Source: Bradyrhizobium tropiciagri (GTDB lineage Bacteria > Pseudomonadota > Alphaproteobacteria > Rhizobiales > Xanthobacteraceae). From it: a stretch of DNA of 64,000 nucleotides. Numbering within the stretch: position 1 is the stretch's first letter; every line of letters begins with the position of its first letter. The stretch is from the NCBI RefSeq assembly GCF_018130545.1, contig NZ_JAFCKF010000003.1, forward strand, positions 496,001-560,000, given 5' to 3'. The notes under the pieces were generated by a model. That model was not told the origin of the DNA, did not search any database, and saw only the letters and a list, made by a program, of their open reading frames with translations. The position numbers and the translations under genes were made by a program. Below are positions 33,443 through 42,800 of this stretch, one piece after another.

Positions 33443-33879
33443 GCTTCCGCGGTGACCCGCCCGATCGCGTCGACGATCCTGCCCCAACCTGGGCTCATCA
33501 TGTCGAAGGCGAAGCGGTTGCCGGGGAACACGAAGCCGTCATGCACCATGCGGACCTGCGTGCCGCCCTCGACCGGCGTCAGCGTCCAGGTGACCACCGA
33601 GTCGAGCTTCGAGCCGTAGTCCGGATTGGTGTCGGCGCCGCCCTTCCAGGAATAGCGCAGCAGGCGCGGCGGATCGCAATCCAGCACCTCGCAATACACG
33701 ACGCCGTCCCAGTCGCCGATCGGCTTGGTGCGGAAGTTGAAGCGGTGTCCGACGCGCGGCTGAAAATCGTTCGGCATCAGCCATTTCATCAGCAGCTCGC
33801 TCGTGGTCAGCGTCCGCCAGATCCTGTCGGCGGCGTAAGGCAGCACCTTCTCGACCGTGATCGCGTGCGTCTCACCCAT
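33439..33879 (-). CDS. SRPBCC (AHSA1-like) domain protein
   Basis: A 146-residue START/Bet v1-like protein of the AHSA1 type. Motifs are VEKVLPYAADRIWRTLTTSE, MKWLMPNDFQPRVG and TWTLTPVEGGTQVRMVHDG. These often sit beside ArsR regulators, as here. Its ATG at 33879 shares a base with the ArsR stop (TGATG), and AAGGAG lies upstream. It probably binds a hydrophobic ligand. The stop codon lies inside the 33337-33442 repeat, so the element may have set the current C-terminus. Confidence 0.88.
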   Translation of the reverse strand: MGETHAITVEKVLPYAADRIWRTLTTSELLMKWLMPNDFQPRVGHRFNFRTKPIGDWDGVVYCEVLDCDPPRLLRYSWKGGADTNPDYGSKLDSVVTWTLTPVEGGTQVRMVHDGFVFPGNRFAFDMMSPGWGRIVDAIGRVTAEA

Positions 33880-34205
33880 CACTCACTCTCCTTCAACAAT
33901 TTTTCCAGATTTGCGAAGCGCTCCGCCCAGAACGATTCGTAATGGCCGAGCCAATCGATCAGCGGGCTCAACCCCTTCGGCGCGACGCGATAGTGGATAT
34001 GCCGGCCCTCGCGCCGCTCGGCGACGAGCCCGGCGTCGCGCAGCGCGCGCAGATGTTGCGACACTGCCGGCTGCGACACCTTTGAGCCCTGCACCAGCCC
34101 GGTCGCGGCGATCTCGCCTTCCCGGATGATCCGCTCGAACACCGCTCGCCGCGTCGGGTCGGCGAGGGTCTTGAGCACATTGGTCAGCTGCATGGCCGCG
34201 GTCAT
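33879..34205 (-). CDS. ArsR family regulator
   Basis: A 108-residue winged-helix repressor (VLKTLADPTRRAVFERIIRE, VSQPAVSQHLRALRDAGLVA, EGRHIHYRVAPKGL). No CxC metal-binding pair is visible in helix 3, so it is probably not a metal sensor of the classic ArsR type. It forms an operon with the overlapping SRPBCC gene and lies 8 bp from a perfect palindrome that is probably its operator. Confidence 0.93.
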   Translation of the reverse strand: MTAAMQLTNVLKTLADPTRRAVFERIIREGEIAATGLVQGSKVSQPAVSQHLRALRDAGLVAERREGRHIHYRVAPKGLSPLIDWLGHYESFWAERFANLEKLLKESE

Positions 34206-34212
34206 GGCAATA

Positions 34213-34230
34213 TATAAGCAATTGCTTATA
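34213..34230. promoter_or_regulatory. ArsR-type operator
   Basis: Perfect 18-bp palindrome TATAAGCAATTGCTTATA, 8 bp upstream of the ArsR start. Length and position fit autorepression by a dimeric ArsR regulator. Binding is inferred. Confidence 0.8.
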
Positions 34231-34360
34231 CGATTGTCAATGCAGAGGCGATGCGGTCGCGCCGCGGGAACGCCTCGCCTGCTCCGAAAGTTGATGATCG
34301 CGGCCGCATGTTTTGCCGGGAAACAGTGCGATAATCGCTGCTGGAATCGCGGAGGCGACC

Positions 34361-35035
34361 ATGATCGCTAAGCTCCTCCTGCAAAACACCTTCTTCGTGA
34401 TCGCGATGGCCGCGCTGCTGTTTACCTTCGCCGGCACGCTGCACTGGCCCGGCGCGTGGGCCTATCTGATCGCCTCGGCGCTGATCGGCCCGGCCTGCGG
34501 ACTGTGGCTCGCCAAGGTCGATCCCGGCTTGCTGGCCGAGCGCATGCGGCTCACCGCGCGTGAGGGGCAACCCACTGAAGACAAGCGCTTCATGCTGGTG
34601 TTCCTGGTCGTTGCGGTGCTCTGGTTCGTCGCGATGGGGCTCGATCGCCGCTTTGGCGGCGCCAATGCCGGCGTGGCGCTGATCGTGCTCGGGCTTGCGC
34701 TGTATCTGCTCTCGACCGTGCTGATCCTGTGGGTGTTCCGCACCAATTCGTTCGCAGCACCGGTCGTGAAGGTGCAGACCGAGCGCCACCATCACGTGAT
34801 CTCAACCGGTCCCTACGCGCTGGTCCGCCATCCCATGTATACGAGCGTGATGCTGTTCTTCATCGGCGTGCCGTTGACGCTCGGCTCATGGTGGGGCCTC
34901 GCCTTCGTGCCGGTGTTCTTCGCGATGTTCGCGTTCCGCACCGGGATCGAGGAACGCACGCTGGTGGCGGGGTTGTCGGGCTATGCCGACTATGCGGCAC
35001 GGGTGCGCTATCGCCTCGTGCCTGGACTGTGGTGA
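34361..35035 (+). CDS. Isoprenylcysteine carboxyl methyltransferase-like membrane protein
   Basis: A 224-residue multi-pass protein of the ICMT/PEMT-like family. About five membrane helices are followed by the conserved cytoplasmic motif HHHVISTGPYALVRHPMYTS and the C-terminal EERTLVAGLSGYADYAARVRYR. These residues bind S-adenosylmethionine and substrate. Bacterial members methylate unknown isoprenoid or lipid substrates. GGAGGCGACC precedes the ATG at 34361. It is divergent from the ArsR operon. Confidence 0.9.
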   Translation: MIAKLLLQNTFFVIAMAALLFTFAGTLHWPGAWAYLIASALIGPACGLWLAKVDPGLLAERMRLTAREGQPTEDKRFMLVFLVVAVLWFVAMGLDRRFGGANAGVALIVLGLALYLLSTVLILWVFRTNSFAAPVVKVQTERHHHVISTGPYALVRHPMYTSVMLFFIGVPLTLGSWWGLAFVPVFFAMFAFRTGIEERTLVAGLSGYADYAARVRYRLVPGLW

Positions 35036-35044
35036 GGGACCATC

Positions 35045-35404
35045 ATGGCAGACAGCAAGACCTACACCGGCGGCTGCCACTGCGGCCAGGTCCGCTTCGA
35101 ATGCACCACCGACATGGCCATGGTGACCGCCTGCAATTGCTCGATCTGCACCAAAAAGGGCCTGCATTTCGTGTTCATGCCGCCGACGAGCTTCCAGCTC
35201 CGCGCCGGCGCCGAGAACCTGAAGGAATATCTCTTCAACCGCCATGCGATCCGCCACCAGCTCTGCGTCGATTGCGGCGTCGACGTGTTCGCGCGCGGCA
35301 ACAAGCCCGATGGCAGCGACATCGTGGCCCTCAATGTCAGCTGCATCGACGGCGTCGATCTGTCGAAGATCGCGATGACCCCGGTGGATGGGCGAAGCAG
35401 ATAG
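35045..35404 (+). CDS. GFA family (CENP-V-like) zinc protein
   Basis: A 119-residue protein with the GFA zinc-binding cysteines: GGCHCGQVRFEC, CNCSICTKKG and QLCVDCGVDVFARG. Gfa of Paracoccus was proposed to condense formaldehyde with glutathione, but many members have other or unknown roles. It follows the ICMT-like gene by 9 bp, suggesting a two-gene unit. No signal peptide. Confidence 0.9.
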   Translation: MADSKTYTGGCHCGQVRFECTTDMAMVTACNCSICTKKGLHFVFMPPTSFQLRAGAENLKEYLFNRHAIRHQLCVDCGVDVFARGNKPDGSDIVALNVSCIDGVDLSKIAMTPVDGRSR

Positions 35405-35413
35405 CGCTCTCTC

Positions 35414-35496
35414 CTCGTCATGCCCGGGCTTGACCCGGGCATCCATCATCTGGAGGCAAAGACAGGGATGGCCGGGTCAAGCCCGGGCATGACGAG
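35414..35496. repeat. CGTCATGCCCGGGC palindromic element, perfect arms
   Basis: Arms of 25 bases, starting CTCGTCATGCCCGGGCTTGA and ending GTCAAGCCCGGGCATGACGAG-type, are perfect inverted copies around ~30 bases. It is between convergent genes and could also terminate transcription, but no T-tract follows. Confidence 0.85.
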
Positions 35497-35519
35497 GCAA
35501 CGAGCTCGAGCACCGGTAC

Positions 35520-36227
35520 CTACAAATCCAGCGCCTTGTAGCGCCGAAAGATCCCCTCCTCGTTGAACGGAATCCGCCGCGCGCTCGCCAGATAGGCCTT
35601 GATGTTCGGCCGCTCGGCGACGCGATCGCGCAGCGCGATCAGGCGCGGCACTTTCTTTTCGAACGCGGCCATCCGCTTCGGAAACGCGTAGCGCAGGCCT
35701 TCCACGATCTGGAACAGCGACAGGTCGACATAGGTCAGCCGGCGGCCGGTGACGAAGGCGCCGCCATTGGCCTGCACCAGATCCTCAAAATAGCCGAGAT
35801 ATTTCGGCACCCGCGAATCCCAGAACTCCGCGGTGCGCTTCTTCGCCGGCGCCTTCTGGTCCTCGTAGTACAGCGACGGACCGAGCGGATGATGGGTGTC
35901 ATGGACCTCCAGCACGAAGTCCGTGATCGTCAGCTGCAGCTGGTGCACCCAGAGCTTTCCCGCCTCGGCCTTCGGTGCCAGCCCGTGGCGCGCGCCGAGA
36001 TAGAGCAGGATGTTGGCGGTCTGCCCCATCACGAGTTGGCCGGCCTTGAGGAACGGCGGCGCGAACGGCGGCGTGCCCTTGTGCGCGTCCATCATCTTCA
36101 TCATCGCACCCGTGCCGCCCTTAGCCCGCGCGGCATCGGTATAATCCGCGCCCGCATCCTCGAGCGCGAGGCGGACATATTCGCCGCGCCCCTGGACCAT
36201 CGGCCAGTAGTAAAGCTGATAGTGCAT
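35520..36227 (-). CDS. Glutathione S-transferase family protein
   Basis: A 235-residue GST. Residues 1-~85 are a thioredoxin-like domain (MHYQLYYWPMVQGRGEYVRL, with PPFAPPFLKAGQLVMGQTAN around the cis-Pro and gamma-Glu-binding region). The rest is an all-helical C-terminal domain (TYVDLSLFQIVEGLRYAF). YWPMVQGRGE resembles the Tyr-containing sigma/alpha-like start rather than a CxxC class. It probably uses GSH for conjugation or reduction in the cytoplasm. Facing the GFA protein across a palindromic element. Confidence 0.9.
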   Translation of the reverse strand: MHYQLYYWPMVQGRGEYVRLALEDAGADYTDAARAKGGTGAMMKMMDAHKGTPPFAPPFLKAGQLVMGQTANILLYLGARHGLAPKAEAGKLWVHQLQLTITDFVLEVHDTHHPLGPSLYYEDQKAPAKKRTAEFWDSRVPKYLGYFEDLVQANGGAFVTGRRLTYVDLSLFQIVEGLRYAFPKRMAAFEKKVPRLIALRDRVAERPNIKAYLASARRIPFNEEGIFRRYKALDL

Positions 36228-36380
36228 GCACTTATCTCCAAAAACTTCACCGCATCGCTTCGCGCAACGTCGATCGTAACCATGCCGTCGTCAGATCGTC
36301 CACCTCACGCAGTCCGTCTGTGCGAACCTCGCGGCGACTGCTAAGGTTCCAGCGTGGAATCTTCGATGAAGGATCATCTG

Positions 36381-36812
36381 ATGGCCGACAACAAGAAGAA
36401 GCGGGGCGCACAGGATCGCGCCCTGATCGCATTGAGCGAGTCCTACGAAGTTGCTTACTGGTCCAAGAAGTTCAAGGTCACGCCGGCCAAGCTCAAGGCC
36501 GCCGTCAAGAAGGTCGGGCATTCCGCCAGGAAAGTGGAAGCCTATTTCAAGGAGCAGCGCCACAAGGCCGCCGACCGCGCGCTGATCGCGATGAGCCAGC
36601 CCTACGAGGTCCGCTACTGGTCGAAGAAGTTCAAGGTGACCCCTGCCCGGCTGAAGGCGGCGGTGGACGAGGTCGGACATTCCTCGAAGAAGGTCGAGGC
36701 CTACTTCGCCGCGAAAAAGAAAACCGCCAAGAAAAAGAAGGCGGCGAAGAAAACCGCGAAGAAGACGGCAAAGAAGACCGCCAAGAAGACGGCCAAGCGC
36801 AAAAAGGGCTGA
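36381..36812 (+). CDS. Tandem DUF3606 protein with histone-H1-like tail
   Basis: A 143-residue very basic protein. Two DUF3606 units, residues 12-57 and 65-110 (period 53), are nearly identical: both contain YWSKKFKVTPA and KLKAAV or RLKAAV followed by VGHS and KVEAYF. Residues 113-143 are a Lys/Ala/Thr tail with KKTAKKTAKKTAKKTAK. This tail resembles histone H1 and bacterial HupB/Hc1 extensions, so DNA binding or compaction is likely (inference). The ATG at 36381 follows AAGGA by 8 bases; GTG 36354 and ATG 36366 are alternatives. Confidence 0.82.
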   Translation: MADNKKKRGAQDRALIALSESYEVAYWSKKFKVTPAKLKAAVKKVGHSARKVEAYFKEQRHKAADRALIAMSQPYEVRYWSKKFKVTPARLKAAVDEVGHSSKKVEAYFAAKKKTAKKKKAAKKTAKKTAKKTAKKTAKRKKG

Positions 36813-36820
36813 GCGACTTC

Positions 36821-36942
36821 CGTCATTGCGAGCCAACGGGTCGCGCGAACGCGCGCCCGATGACAGGCTCCGCGAAGCAATCCATCGCACCGCATGCGCG
36901 GATAGATGGATTGCTTCGTCGCTATTGCTCCTCGCAATGACG
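36821..36942. repeat. CGTCATTGCGAG-type palindromic element
   Basis: Arms CGTCATTGCGAG and CTCGCAATGACG enclose GAAGCAATCCATC and GATGGATTGCTTC. Same family as 10121-10236. It follows the DUF3606 stop by 9 bases. Confidence 0.85.
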
Positions 36943-36968
36943 CAGCAGACGCAAGTTCCCGCTCCCCG

Positions 36969-37646
36969 TCAATTCGCCGCGAAGCAGTACAGCAGACCGT
37001 CGCCGCCGGTGCTCTTCAGATCAGCCTGCGAGCAGCCGCCGTCCGGGCCGCGCGAGGGATGCGACGTGTTCCAGGATTTCGACGGCTCGTCGTCGCGCAG
37101 GCCCTTGCGGTCGAAATGTCCGACCATGGCCGCACCCTGTGTGCTGCTCGTCCAGTTCTTGCAGGTGCGATCCTCGCCGGCCGCGAACGCCGTCCCGTCC
37201 GCCTGCGATCCCGTCAGCACGTCGTGACGGTTCGGCGTGTCGCCGGCCCCGTTGAGGACCTCGCCCTTCTCCGACAGCGCGGTCTGCTTGGTGAGATTGT
37301 TGCCGGCGCTGTGCAGGTCGGCGACGTCCTTGGCGATCACGACGCCCTTCACGTTCTTCCACGGTCCCTTGCCGATCCGATCGCGCGCATTCACCGCGGG
37401 CTTGCCGTCGGCCGCCTGGGTCGAGAGATAGGCGCGCCAGGTCTTGGGCGCGCCGAAGCCCGCGGCCTGCGCCAGGGTCTGGCAATGGTTGTCGGCACCG
37501 GCGAGGCCGCCAAGATTGCCGCCATTGCCGATACCGTTGCTGGTGACGAAGAAACTGGTGTCGGCGGTCTGCGCCGCTGCCGGCGGCACGGCCAGCACGA
37601 CGAACGCAAGACAGGCGGGAATCGCGAACGGCGTAATGAACTTCAT
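36969..37646 (-). CDS. Secreted lectin-like protein
   Basis: A 225-residue exported protein with signal peptide 1-25 (ending AAAQ). The mature region (SNGIGNGGNLGGLAGADNHC, TWRAYLSTQA, GPWKNVKG, RTCKNWTSS, GHFDRKGL and GGCSQADLKS) matches a family annotated as lectin-like or DUF1554-like in rhizobia, with a C-type-lectin or endostatin-like fold. Four or five Cys could form disulfides (HCQT, RTCK, GGCSQ, LYCFA). It may bind polysaccharide outside the cell; the ligand is unknown. Confidence 0.72.
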   Translation of the reverse strand: MKFITPFAIPACLAFVVLAVPPAAAQTADTSFFVTSNGIGNGGNLGGLAGADNHCQTLAQAAGFGAPKTWRAYLSTQAADGKPAVNARDRIGKGPWKNVKGVVIAKDVADLHSAGNNLTKQTALSEKGEVLNGAGDTPNRHDVLTGSQADGTAFAAGEDRTCKNWTSSTQGAAMVGHFDRKGLRDDEPSKSWNTSHPSRGPDGGCSQADLKSTGGDGLLYCFAAN

Positions 37647-37741
37647 CTCAATCCTCCCGATGGTTGTTTTGGCCCGCTGACATCAACCCGCCGGCCGTCC
37701 GGATATTCCGGCGCAGCGCCCCGCGAATGAGGCGCACAAAG

Positions 37742-37773
37742 CAAAAGCGCCGCGGTTGATGCCGCGGCGCTTT
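37742..37773 (-). terminator. Terminator of the Tim44-like gene
   Basis: Stem AAAGCGCCGCGG and its inverted partner CCGCGGCGCTTT enclose TTGATG (37744-37773). Read on the minus strand it ends GCTTTTGCTTTG. It lies 25 bp past the Tim44-like stop. Confidence 0.85.
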
Positions 37774-37797
37774 GTATTCGTCATCTCAGGCAATCGA

Positions 37798-38760
37798 TCA
37801 GTTGGTCTGCTGGATCGCCGAGAGCTCCCAATTGCCGCCGCGCTGGCGGACGAAGGTCCAGACCTCCGTGATCTCCTCCGGCTGCCCGGTGCCGGAGACC
37901 TGGCGCCCGGTGCCCCGCTCGAGCATGACGTCGACCAGCGAATAGCGCATCGCAACCGTCGCATATTCGCTGTCGCCTTCGCGCCAGGCTTCCGCGAGGT
38001 CGCCCTGCAAGAGCTTCACATTGGACGTCTTGTTGGTGACGTTGCGCGCCTTGTTCTCCTCGAGATCCTTCGAGAAATACGACACCATCTCCGGCGTCGC
38101 GAGCGTGTGCAGCTTCGCAATGTCCTCGTTCGACCACGCGGCCTGGATGTCGCCGAGCAGCCGCTCGAACGTCTCGTAGTCGGCGGGCGCGATCTCGACC
38201 GGCGCGTTCGATCCGCCGCCCAGGCCGAAGCCGAAGCCCGAGCGAGCGTTGCCCTGCGGACCGGGGCCGACGTCGGGTCCGCTCGCGTACGCGGCAGCCG
38301 GCTGATTGCGGCGCTGCCACCACGACATCGCGAGCCGGACCACGAGCACGATCAGACCGATCTGCAGCAGCAGGCCGAGCATCGACGACAACCCGCCGAG
38401 ACCCGAGAACAGGCCGCCGCCGAACAGCATGCCGAACAGGCCGGCGCCAAGGAAGCCCGCAGCCAGGCCGCCGAGCAGGCCACGGCCCATTCCGCCGCGG
38501 CCGAACAGGCCGCCGGAATTCGCCGCCGCCGGCGAGCTCATGCCCGGGCTACCGGGCTGGCTGAAGGTCCGGTTCATCGGCGCGACCGAGCCCGGCGCGG
38601 TGTTGGTCGAGGGCGGCGCGGAGAACGTCCGCGAGCCACGCGAGCCGCCACCGCCAACGCGGGCGTCGGCCGCCGAAACGGTCATCATCACGGGCAGCGC
38701 CAGCGCCATCGCGACGGCGATCGCCCGAACAATTCCACGCGTGCGTTGCGAGAAATTCAT
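37798..38760 (-). CDS. Tim44-like domain membrane protein
   Basis: A 320-residue protein with a signal or anchor at 1-32, a long Gly/Ser/Pro segment with Gly-rich hydrophobic stretches (GRGMGRGLLGGLAAGFLGA), a membrane helix (LGLLLQIGLIVLVVRLAMSWW) and a C-terminal Tim44-like fold (DYETFERLLGDIQAAWSNED, LHTLATPEMVSYFSKDL, ATVAMRYSLVDVMLERG). Bacterial Tim44 proteins such as Caulobacter TimA are inner-membrane associated. The ATG at 38760 follows TTGAGGAAACCAAC. It is upstream of a strong terminator. Confidence 0.88.
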   Translation of the reverse strand: MNFSQRTRGIVRAIAVAMALALPVMMTVSAADARVGGGGSRGSRTFSAPPSTNTAPGSVAPMNRTFSQPGSPGMSSPAAANSGGLFGRGGMGRGLLGGLAAGFLGAGLFGMLFGGGLFSGLGGLSSMLGLLLQIGLIVLVVRLAMSWWQRRNQPAAAYASGPDVGPGPQGNARSGFGFGLGGGSNAPVEIAPADYETFERLLGDIQAAWSNEDIAKLHTLATPEMVSYFSKDLEENKARNVTNKTSNVKLLQGDLAEAWREGDSEYATVAMRYSLVDVMLERGTGRQVSGTGQPEEITEVWTFVRQRGGNWELSAIQQTN

Positions 38761-38995
38761 GTTGGTTTCCTCAAGGATTCCCCGGCATGGGGAAACGCCC
38801 CTAAGATGGGCAGGGCCTGATAAAAGTGAAGCGGGAAACGGGAACCGCGGCTGCGGCCCTCGGTCGCGGCGATGTGACACTATGGTCCTTGAGAATGCGA
38901 CGGGGCGTCCTAGCGCGAGATGAGGCCCAATTTCAACCGCAGCCGCAGCGGAACTTCGCCTCGCAGCTGCGAGGAAACGAGCCCGTGCTGCGCGG

Positions 38996-41587
38996 CTAGT
39001 TCGCCGTCATGGTCTCCTTCACCGCGGCAACCAGCTGGGTCAGTGTGAACGGTTTCGGCAGGAACGCGAACTGCTGGTTTTCCGGCAGGCTCTTCTCGAA
39101 CGCATCCTCGGCATAGCCGGAGACGAAGATGATCTTCAGCTCAGCGTTGCGGCTGCGCATTTCCTTCAGCAGCGTCGGCCCGTCCATCTCCGGCATCACG
39201 ACGTCGGAGACGACGAGATCGACGGCACCGTTCTTCTCCTCGAACGCCTCCAGCGCCTCGACGCCGTTGGCCGCCTCGATCACGCTGTAGCCGCGTGAGC
39301 GCAGACCGCGCGCATTCAGCGAGCGCAGCCCGTCCTCGTCCTCGACCAGCAGGATGGTGCCCTGCCCGGTGAGATCGGGCTTCGGCTTGACCGCCTCGGC
39401 AGCGGAGGCTTCCTTTGCCGCGCCGTTACCGGCCTGCGCCTCCGATGCGACCTCCTGCTCCTGGTGGTGCCGCGGCAGATAGATCCGGAACGTGGTGCCG
39501 CCGCCGGGCACGGAATCGACATAGACGAAGCCGCCGGTCTGCTTGACGATGCCGTAGACCGTCGACAGGCCGAGACCGGTGCCCTTGCCGACCTCCTTGG
39601 TCGAGAAGAACGGCTCGAAGATCTTGTCGATGATCTCGTGCGGAATGCCGGTGCCGGTGTCCGCAATCTCGATCTTCACATAGTCCGCTGCCGGCATGCC
39701 CTTGTTGGCGAGCTGGGCGGCTTCCTCGGTCGACACATTGGCGGTGCGGATGATCAGCTTGCCGCCGTCGGGCATCGCGTCGCGCGCGTTCACGGCGAGG
39801 TTGACCACCACCTGCTCGAATTGCGAGACGTCGACCTTCACCGGCCACAAATCGCGGCCATGCACGAGATCGAGCTTGACCTTCTCGCCGATCAGCCGGC
39901 GCAGCAGCATGGTGAGGTCGCTCAATGCATCGCCGAGATCGAGCACCTGCGGCCGCAACGTCTGGCGACGCGAGAACGCGAGCAGCTGCCGCACCAGCGT
40001 CGCAGCGCGGGTGGCGTTCTGCTTGATCTGCATGATGTCCTGGAACGACGGATCGGTCGGCTTGTGCGCGTTCAGCAGGAAGTCGTTGGCCATCATGATG
40101 GCCGACAGCACGTTGTTGAAGTCGTGCGCGATGCCGCCGGCGAGCTGGCCGACCATCTCCATCTTTTGCGACTGGTTGATCTGGTTTTCCAGCGCGCGCC
40201 GCTCGGTGATCTCGAGCATGTAGACGATCGCGGTCTCGGCGTCGCGCTCGTCCTTCTCGATGGTCGTGACGAAGAACTGGGCGAAACGCTCCTTGGGCCC
40301 GTCGAGCATCACCTCGACCGGTGCGATATCGCCCTGGCCCTCGGCGGCCTGGTTGATCGCAGCGATCAGGAGGCCGCGGTCGCGCGGACTGACTGCGCGG
40401 AAGATCGACTTGGCGGCCCCGCCGTCACCATTGAGCCCCTGTGCCAGCTTGGCATAGCGCGCATTGGCGCCGACCACATTGCCGCCGCGATCGACGGTCG
40501 CGATCGCCATCGGCGTGTGGTCGAAGAAGCGCATGAAGCGCACCTCGGCGGCGCGCTCCGGATCGGAACGCTCGTCGCGGGCGCGGCTGATCACCAGCGT
40601 GCGCGAGGCGCCCGCCGCGCCATCGGCGCCGAAGGCGAGCTTATGATAGAGCCGCACCGGCACGGTCTTGCCGCCGCGCATGCGCAGATCGATATCGAAC
40701 ACCTCGGTCTTGACCTCGCCCGGCACCGCCGCAATCGAGGTCAACAAGGCCGCGCCATCGCCCGAGACGATGTCGGTCAGCTTCAGTCCGCCCGAACCGA
40801 TCTCGGCCAGGTCGTAGTCCAGCCAGTTGGCGAGCGTGGCGTTGACATAGGCGATCTCGCCGGCCGGATTGACCGAGAAGAAGCCGCACGGCGCGTGATC
40901 GAGATATTCGATCGCGTGCCGCAGCTCCTGGAACACGTCTTCCTGGCGCTCGCGGTCGCGGGTGATGTCGGCGATCGACCACACCGCGTATCTCGCATCG
41001 CGCTTGCCCTCGCCGAGCGGGCGGACCCGCAGCCGCAGCCAGCGGCCTTGTCCACCACCCTGCCCGGCCTCATGGCCGGCGATGCGAACCTCCTCCTGCT
41101 GTCGCTTGCCCTCGCGCGCCGCCTTCAGGAGGCGGAACACCGCCTCGGAGACATCGGGATTGCCGATGAAGACGCGCTCGACCGGACGGACGTCCTGCGG
41201 CCCGGCCGCGCCGGTCAGCGTCAGATAGGCGGCATTGGAATAGACCACATGGCCGCGGGAGTCGGTGACGACGAGCCCTTCCTGGGCCTGGTCGGCGATC
41301 CGCGCCATCACCGGGTCGTCGGCGGTGCGGTCGGAGAAGCGGATAATGCCGGCGGCCAGTGCGAACAGGTTGAACAGGCCGACGGTGGCGAGCAGCGCCA
41401 GCACGGCGAGGATATAGGGCTGTGCCTGGGTGCGGCCGATCGTCATCAGCCAGACCGCCAGAGCGACGATGCCGATGGCGATCAGGACCACCAGCAGGAT
41501 GCTGCCGCTGCGCCGCGCTGGCCCGTGGGCCACAAACGGCTCGGCCGCGGGAGTATCGTTGCTATCGGCGGTCATCTGGAGAGACAT
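38996..41587 (-). CDS. cckA: Cell-cycle hybrid histidine kinase CckA
   Basis: An 863-residue hybrid kinase. Two membrane helices lie at ~28-50 and ~57-80; PAS domains follow (~90-210, ~225-335 and ~345-460); the DHp has His488 (GGIAHDFNN); the HATPase is ~585-705 (NxxN box [24 protein letters not shown]); the receiver has Asp795 ([14 protein letters not shown]). This order and the [20 protein letters not shown] motif mark CckA. In Caulobacter it phosphorylates ChpT, then CtrA and CpdR, and so controls division and flagella. All catalytic residues are visible. It follows flhB on the same strand, with 129 bp between. Confidence 0.93.
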   Translation of the reverse strand: MSLQMTADSNDTPAAEPFVAHGPARRSGSILLVVLIAIGIVALAVWLMTIGRTQAQPYILAVLALLATVGLFNLFALAAGIIRFSDRTADDPVMARIADQAQEGLVVTDSRGHVVYSNAAYLTLTGAAGPQDVRPVERVFIGNPDVSEAVFRLLKAAREGKRQQEEVRIAGHEAGQGGGQGRWLRLRVRPLGEGKRDARYAVWSIADITRDRERQEDVFQELRHAIEYLDHAPCGFFSVNPAGEIAYVNATLANWLDYDLAEIGSGGLKLTDIVSGDGAALLTSIAAVPGEVKTEVFDIDLRMRGGKTVPVRLYHKLAFGADGAAGASRTLVISRARDERSDPERAAEVRFMRFFDHTPMAIATVDRGGNVVGANARYAKLAQGLNGDGGAAKSIFRAVSPRDRGLLIAAINQAAEGQGDIAPVEVMLDGPKERFAQFFVTTIEKDERDAETAIVYMLEITERRALENQINQSQKMEMVGQLAGGIAHDFNNVLSAIMMANDFLLNAHKPTDPSFQDIMQIKQNATRAATLVRQLLAFSRRQTLRPQVLDLGDALSDLTMLLRRLIGEKVKLDLVHGRDLWPVKVDVSQFEQVVVNLAVNARDAMPDGGKLIIRTANVSTEEAAQLANKGMPAADYVKIEIADTGTGIPHEIIDKIFEPFFSTKEVGKGTGLGLSTVYGIVKQTGGFVYVDSVPGGGTTFRIYLPRHHQEQEVASEAQAGNGAAKEASAAEAVKPKPDLTGQGTILLVEDEDGLRSLNARGLRSRGYSVIEAANGVEALEAFEEKNGAVDLVVSDVVMPEMDGPTLLKEMRSRNAELKIIFVSGYAEDAFEKSLPENQQFAFLPKPFTLTQLVAAVKETMTAN

Positions 41588-41716
41588 GGCTCGTCTGCAT
41601 CACGAAGGCGACCGGCCGGCCACCTTGCCCCTGAGTGCCTGAATCGGACCCGAAAACGCAAGGCCATCAGGCGGCAATTTCGCAAGTTACGCGCATTTCA
41701 AGCGGTTTTCCGCCCT

Positions 41717-42790
41717 TTACTGACGCTGGCCGGACAGGCCGCGCCTCAGCCGCATCACGTAGCCGATGATTTCGGCAACCGCATGATAGTGCTCGACCGG
41801 GATTTCCTTGTCGATGTCGACGGTCGCATAGAGCGCCCGGGCCAGCGGCACGTTCTCCACGATCGGAATGTCGTGCTTCTTGGCGATCTCCCTGATCTTG
41901 AACGCAAGGACGTCGACGCCCTTGGCGACGCAGATCGGCGCCGACATGCTGCGGTCGTAGGCCAGCGCCACCGAAAAGTGGGTCGGGTTGGTGATGATCA
42001 CCGAGGCCTTCGGAACCTGGGCCATCATGCGCTTCCTGGCGCGCTGGACCCGCAACTGCTTGATCCTGCCCTTGACGTGCGGGTCGCCTTCCGACTGCTT
42101 GAACTCCTCCTTCATCTCCTGCAGCGACATCTTGTGACGCTCGTACCAGGTCCGATATTGGAAGAAGTAGTCGGCAATCGCGACCGCGGCGAGGATCGCG
42201 ACCACCGCCGCCATCAGGTGCACCGTCATGCCGGTGACGGCGGGCAACAGCTCAGCCGGATCGACCCGCAGGAACGATTCCATCCGCATCCGGTCGGGCC
42301 ACAGCACCATGACCATCACGACGCCGAGCGCGATCAGCTTGAAGATGCCTTTCAGGAAGTTCGCCACCGCCTGCTTGCCGAACAGCCGCTTGAAGCCGGC
42401 CGCCGGCGAGATCTTGGAGAATTTCGGCTTGAGCTGCTCGCCCGACCACACCAGCTGATGCTGGATCATGTTGCCTGCGATCGCGGCCAGCGCCAGCATC
42501 AGGAACGGCACGCCGATCGCGGCGACCACGGCATAGCCGAGCGTCTGGGTCAGTTGGAGCAGGCCCGCACCGTCGGTGCGGATCATCCATGAATTGGCGA
42601 TCAGATTGCGCAGCGGCATCAAGATGCCGCCGCCGATCGAGCTGGAGAAGGTCGACAGCACCAGCGTGGCGCCGGCGATGATGAACCAGGTGTTGACCTC
42701 CTGGCTCTTGACGACGTCGCCTTTCTCAAGGGCTTCGTCGAGGCGTTTTTGCGTAGGGTCTTCTGTTTTGTCTTCGGTATCCTCGGCCAT
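41717..42790 (-). CDS. flhB: Flagellar export gate protein FlhB
   Basis: A 357-residue type III export switch protein. Four membrane helices lie in ~33-210 (FIIAGATLVLSTF, AVVAAIGVPFLMLALAAIAG and others). The cytoplasmic domain has the self-cleavage site Asn268-Pro269-Thr270-His271 intact, so specificity switching should work. It ends VEHYHAVAEIIGYVMRLRRG. It forms the end of the flgB-flgC-fliE-fliQ-fliR-flhB operon on the minus strand, with only 10 bp to fliR. Confidence 0.97.
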   Translation of the reverse strand: MAEDTEDKTEDPTQKRLDEALEKGDVVKSQEVNTWFIIAGATLVLSTFSSSIGGGILMPLRNLIANSWMIRTDGAGLLQLTQTLGYAVVAAIGVPFLMLALAAIAGNMIQHQLVWSGEQLKPKFSKISPAAGFKRLFGKQAVANFLKGIFKLIALGVVMVMVLWPDRMRMESFLRVDPAELLPAVTGMTVHLMAAVVAILAAVAIADYFFQYRTWYERHKMSLQEMKEEFKQSEGDPHVKGRIKQLRVQRARKRMMAQVPKASVIITNPTHFSVALAYDRSMSAPICVAKGVDVLAFKIREIAKKHDIPIVENVPLARALYATVDIDKEIPVEHYHAVAEIIGYVMRLRRGLSGQRQ

Positions 42791-42800
42791 CTCTCTCTCC

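Noticed and set aside
39464-42592. A 1042-residue open frame opposite cckA and flhB
   Set aside because: It is Arg/His/Asp/Gly-rich with no signal or domain and mirrors two well-supported genes. Such long antisense frames are expected in GC-rich DNA.
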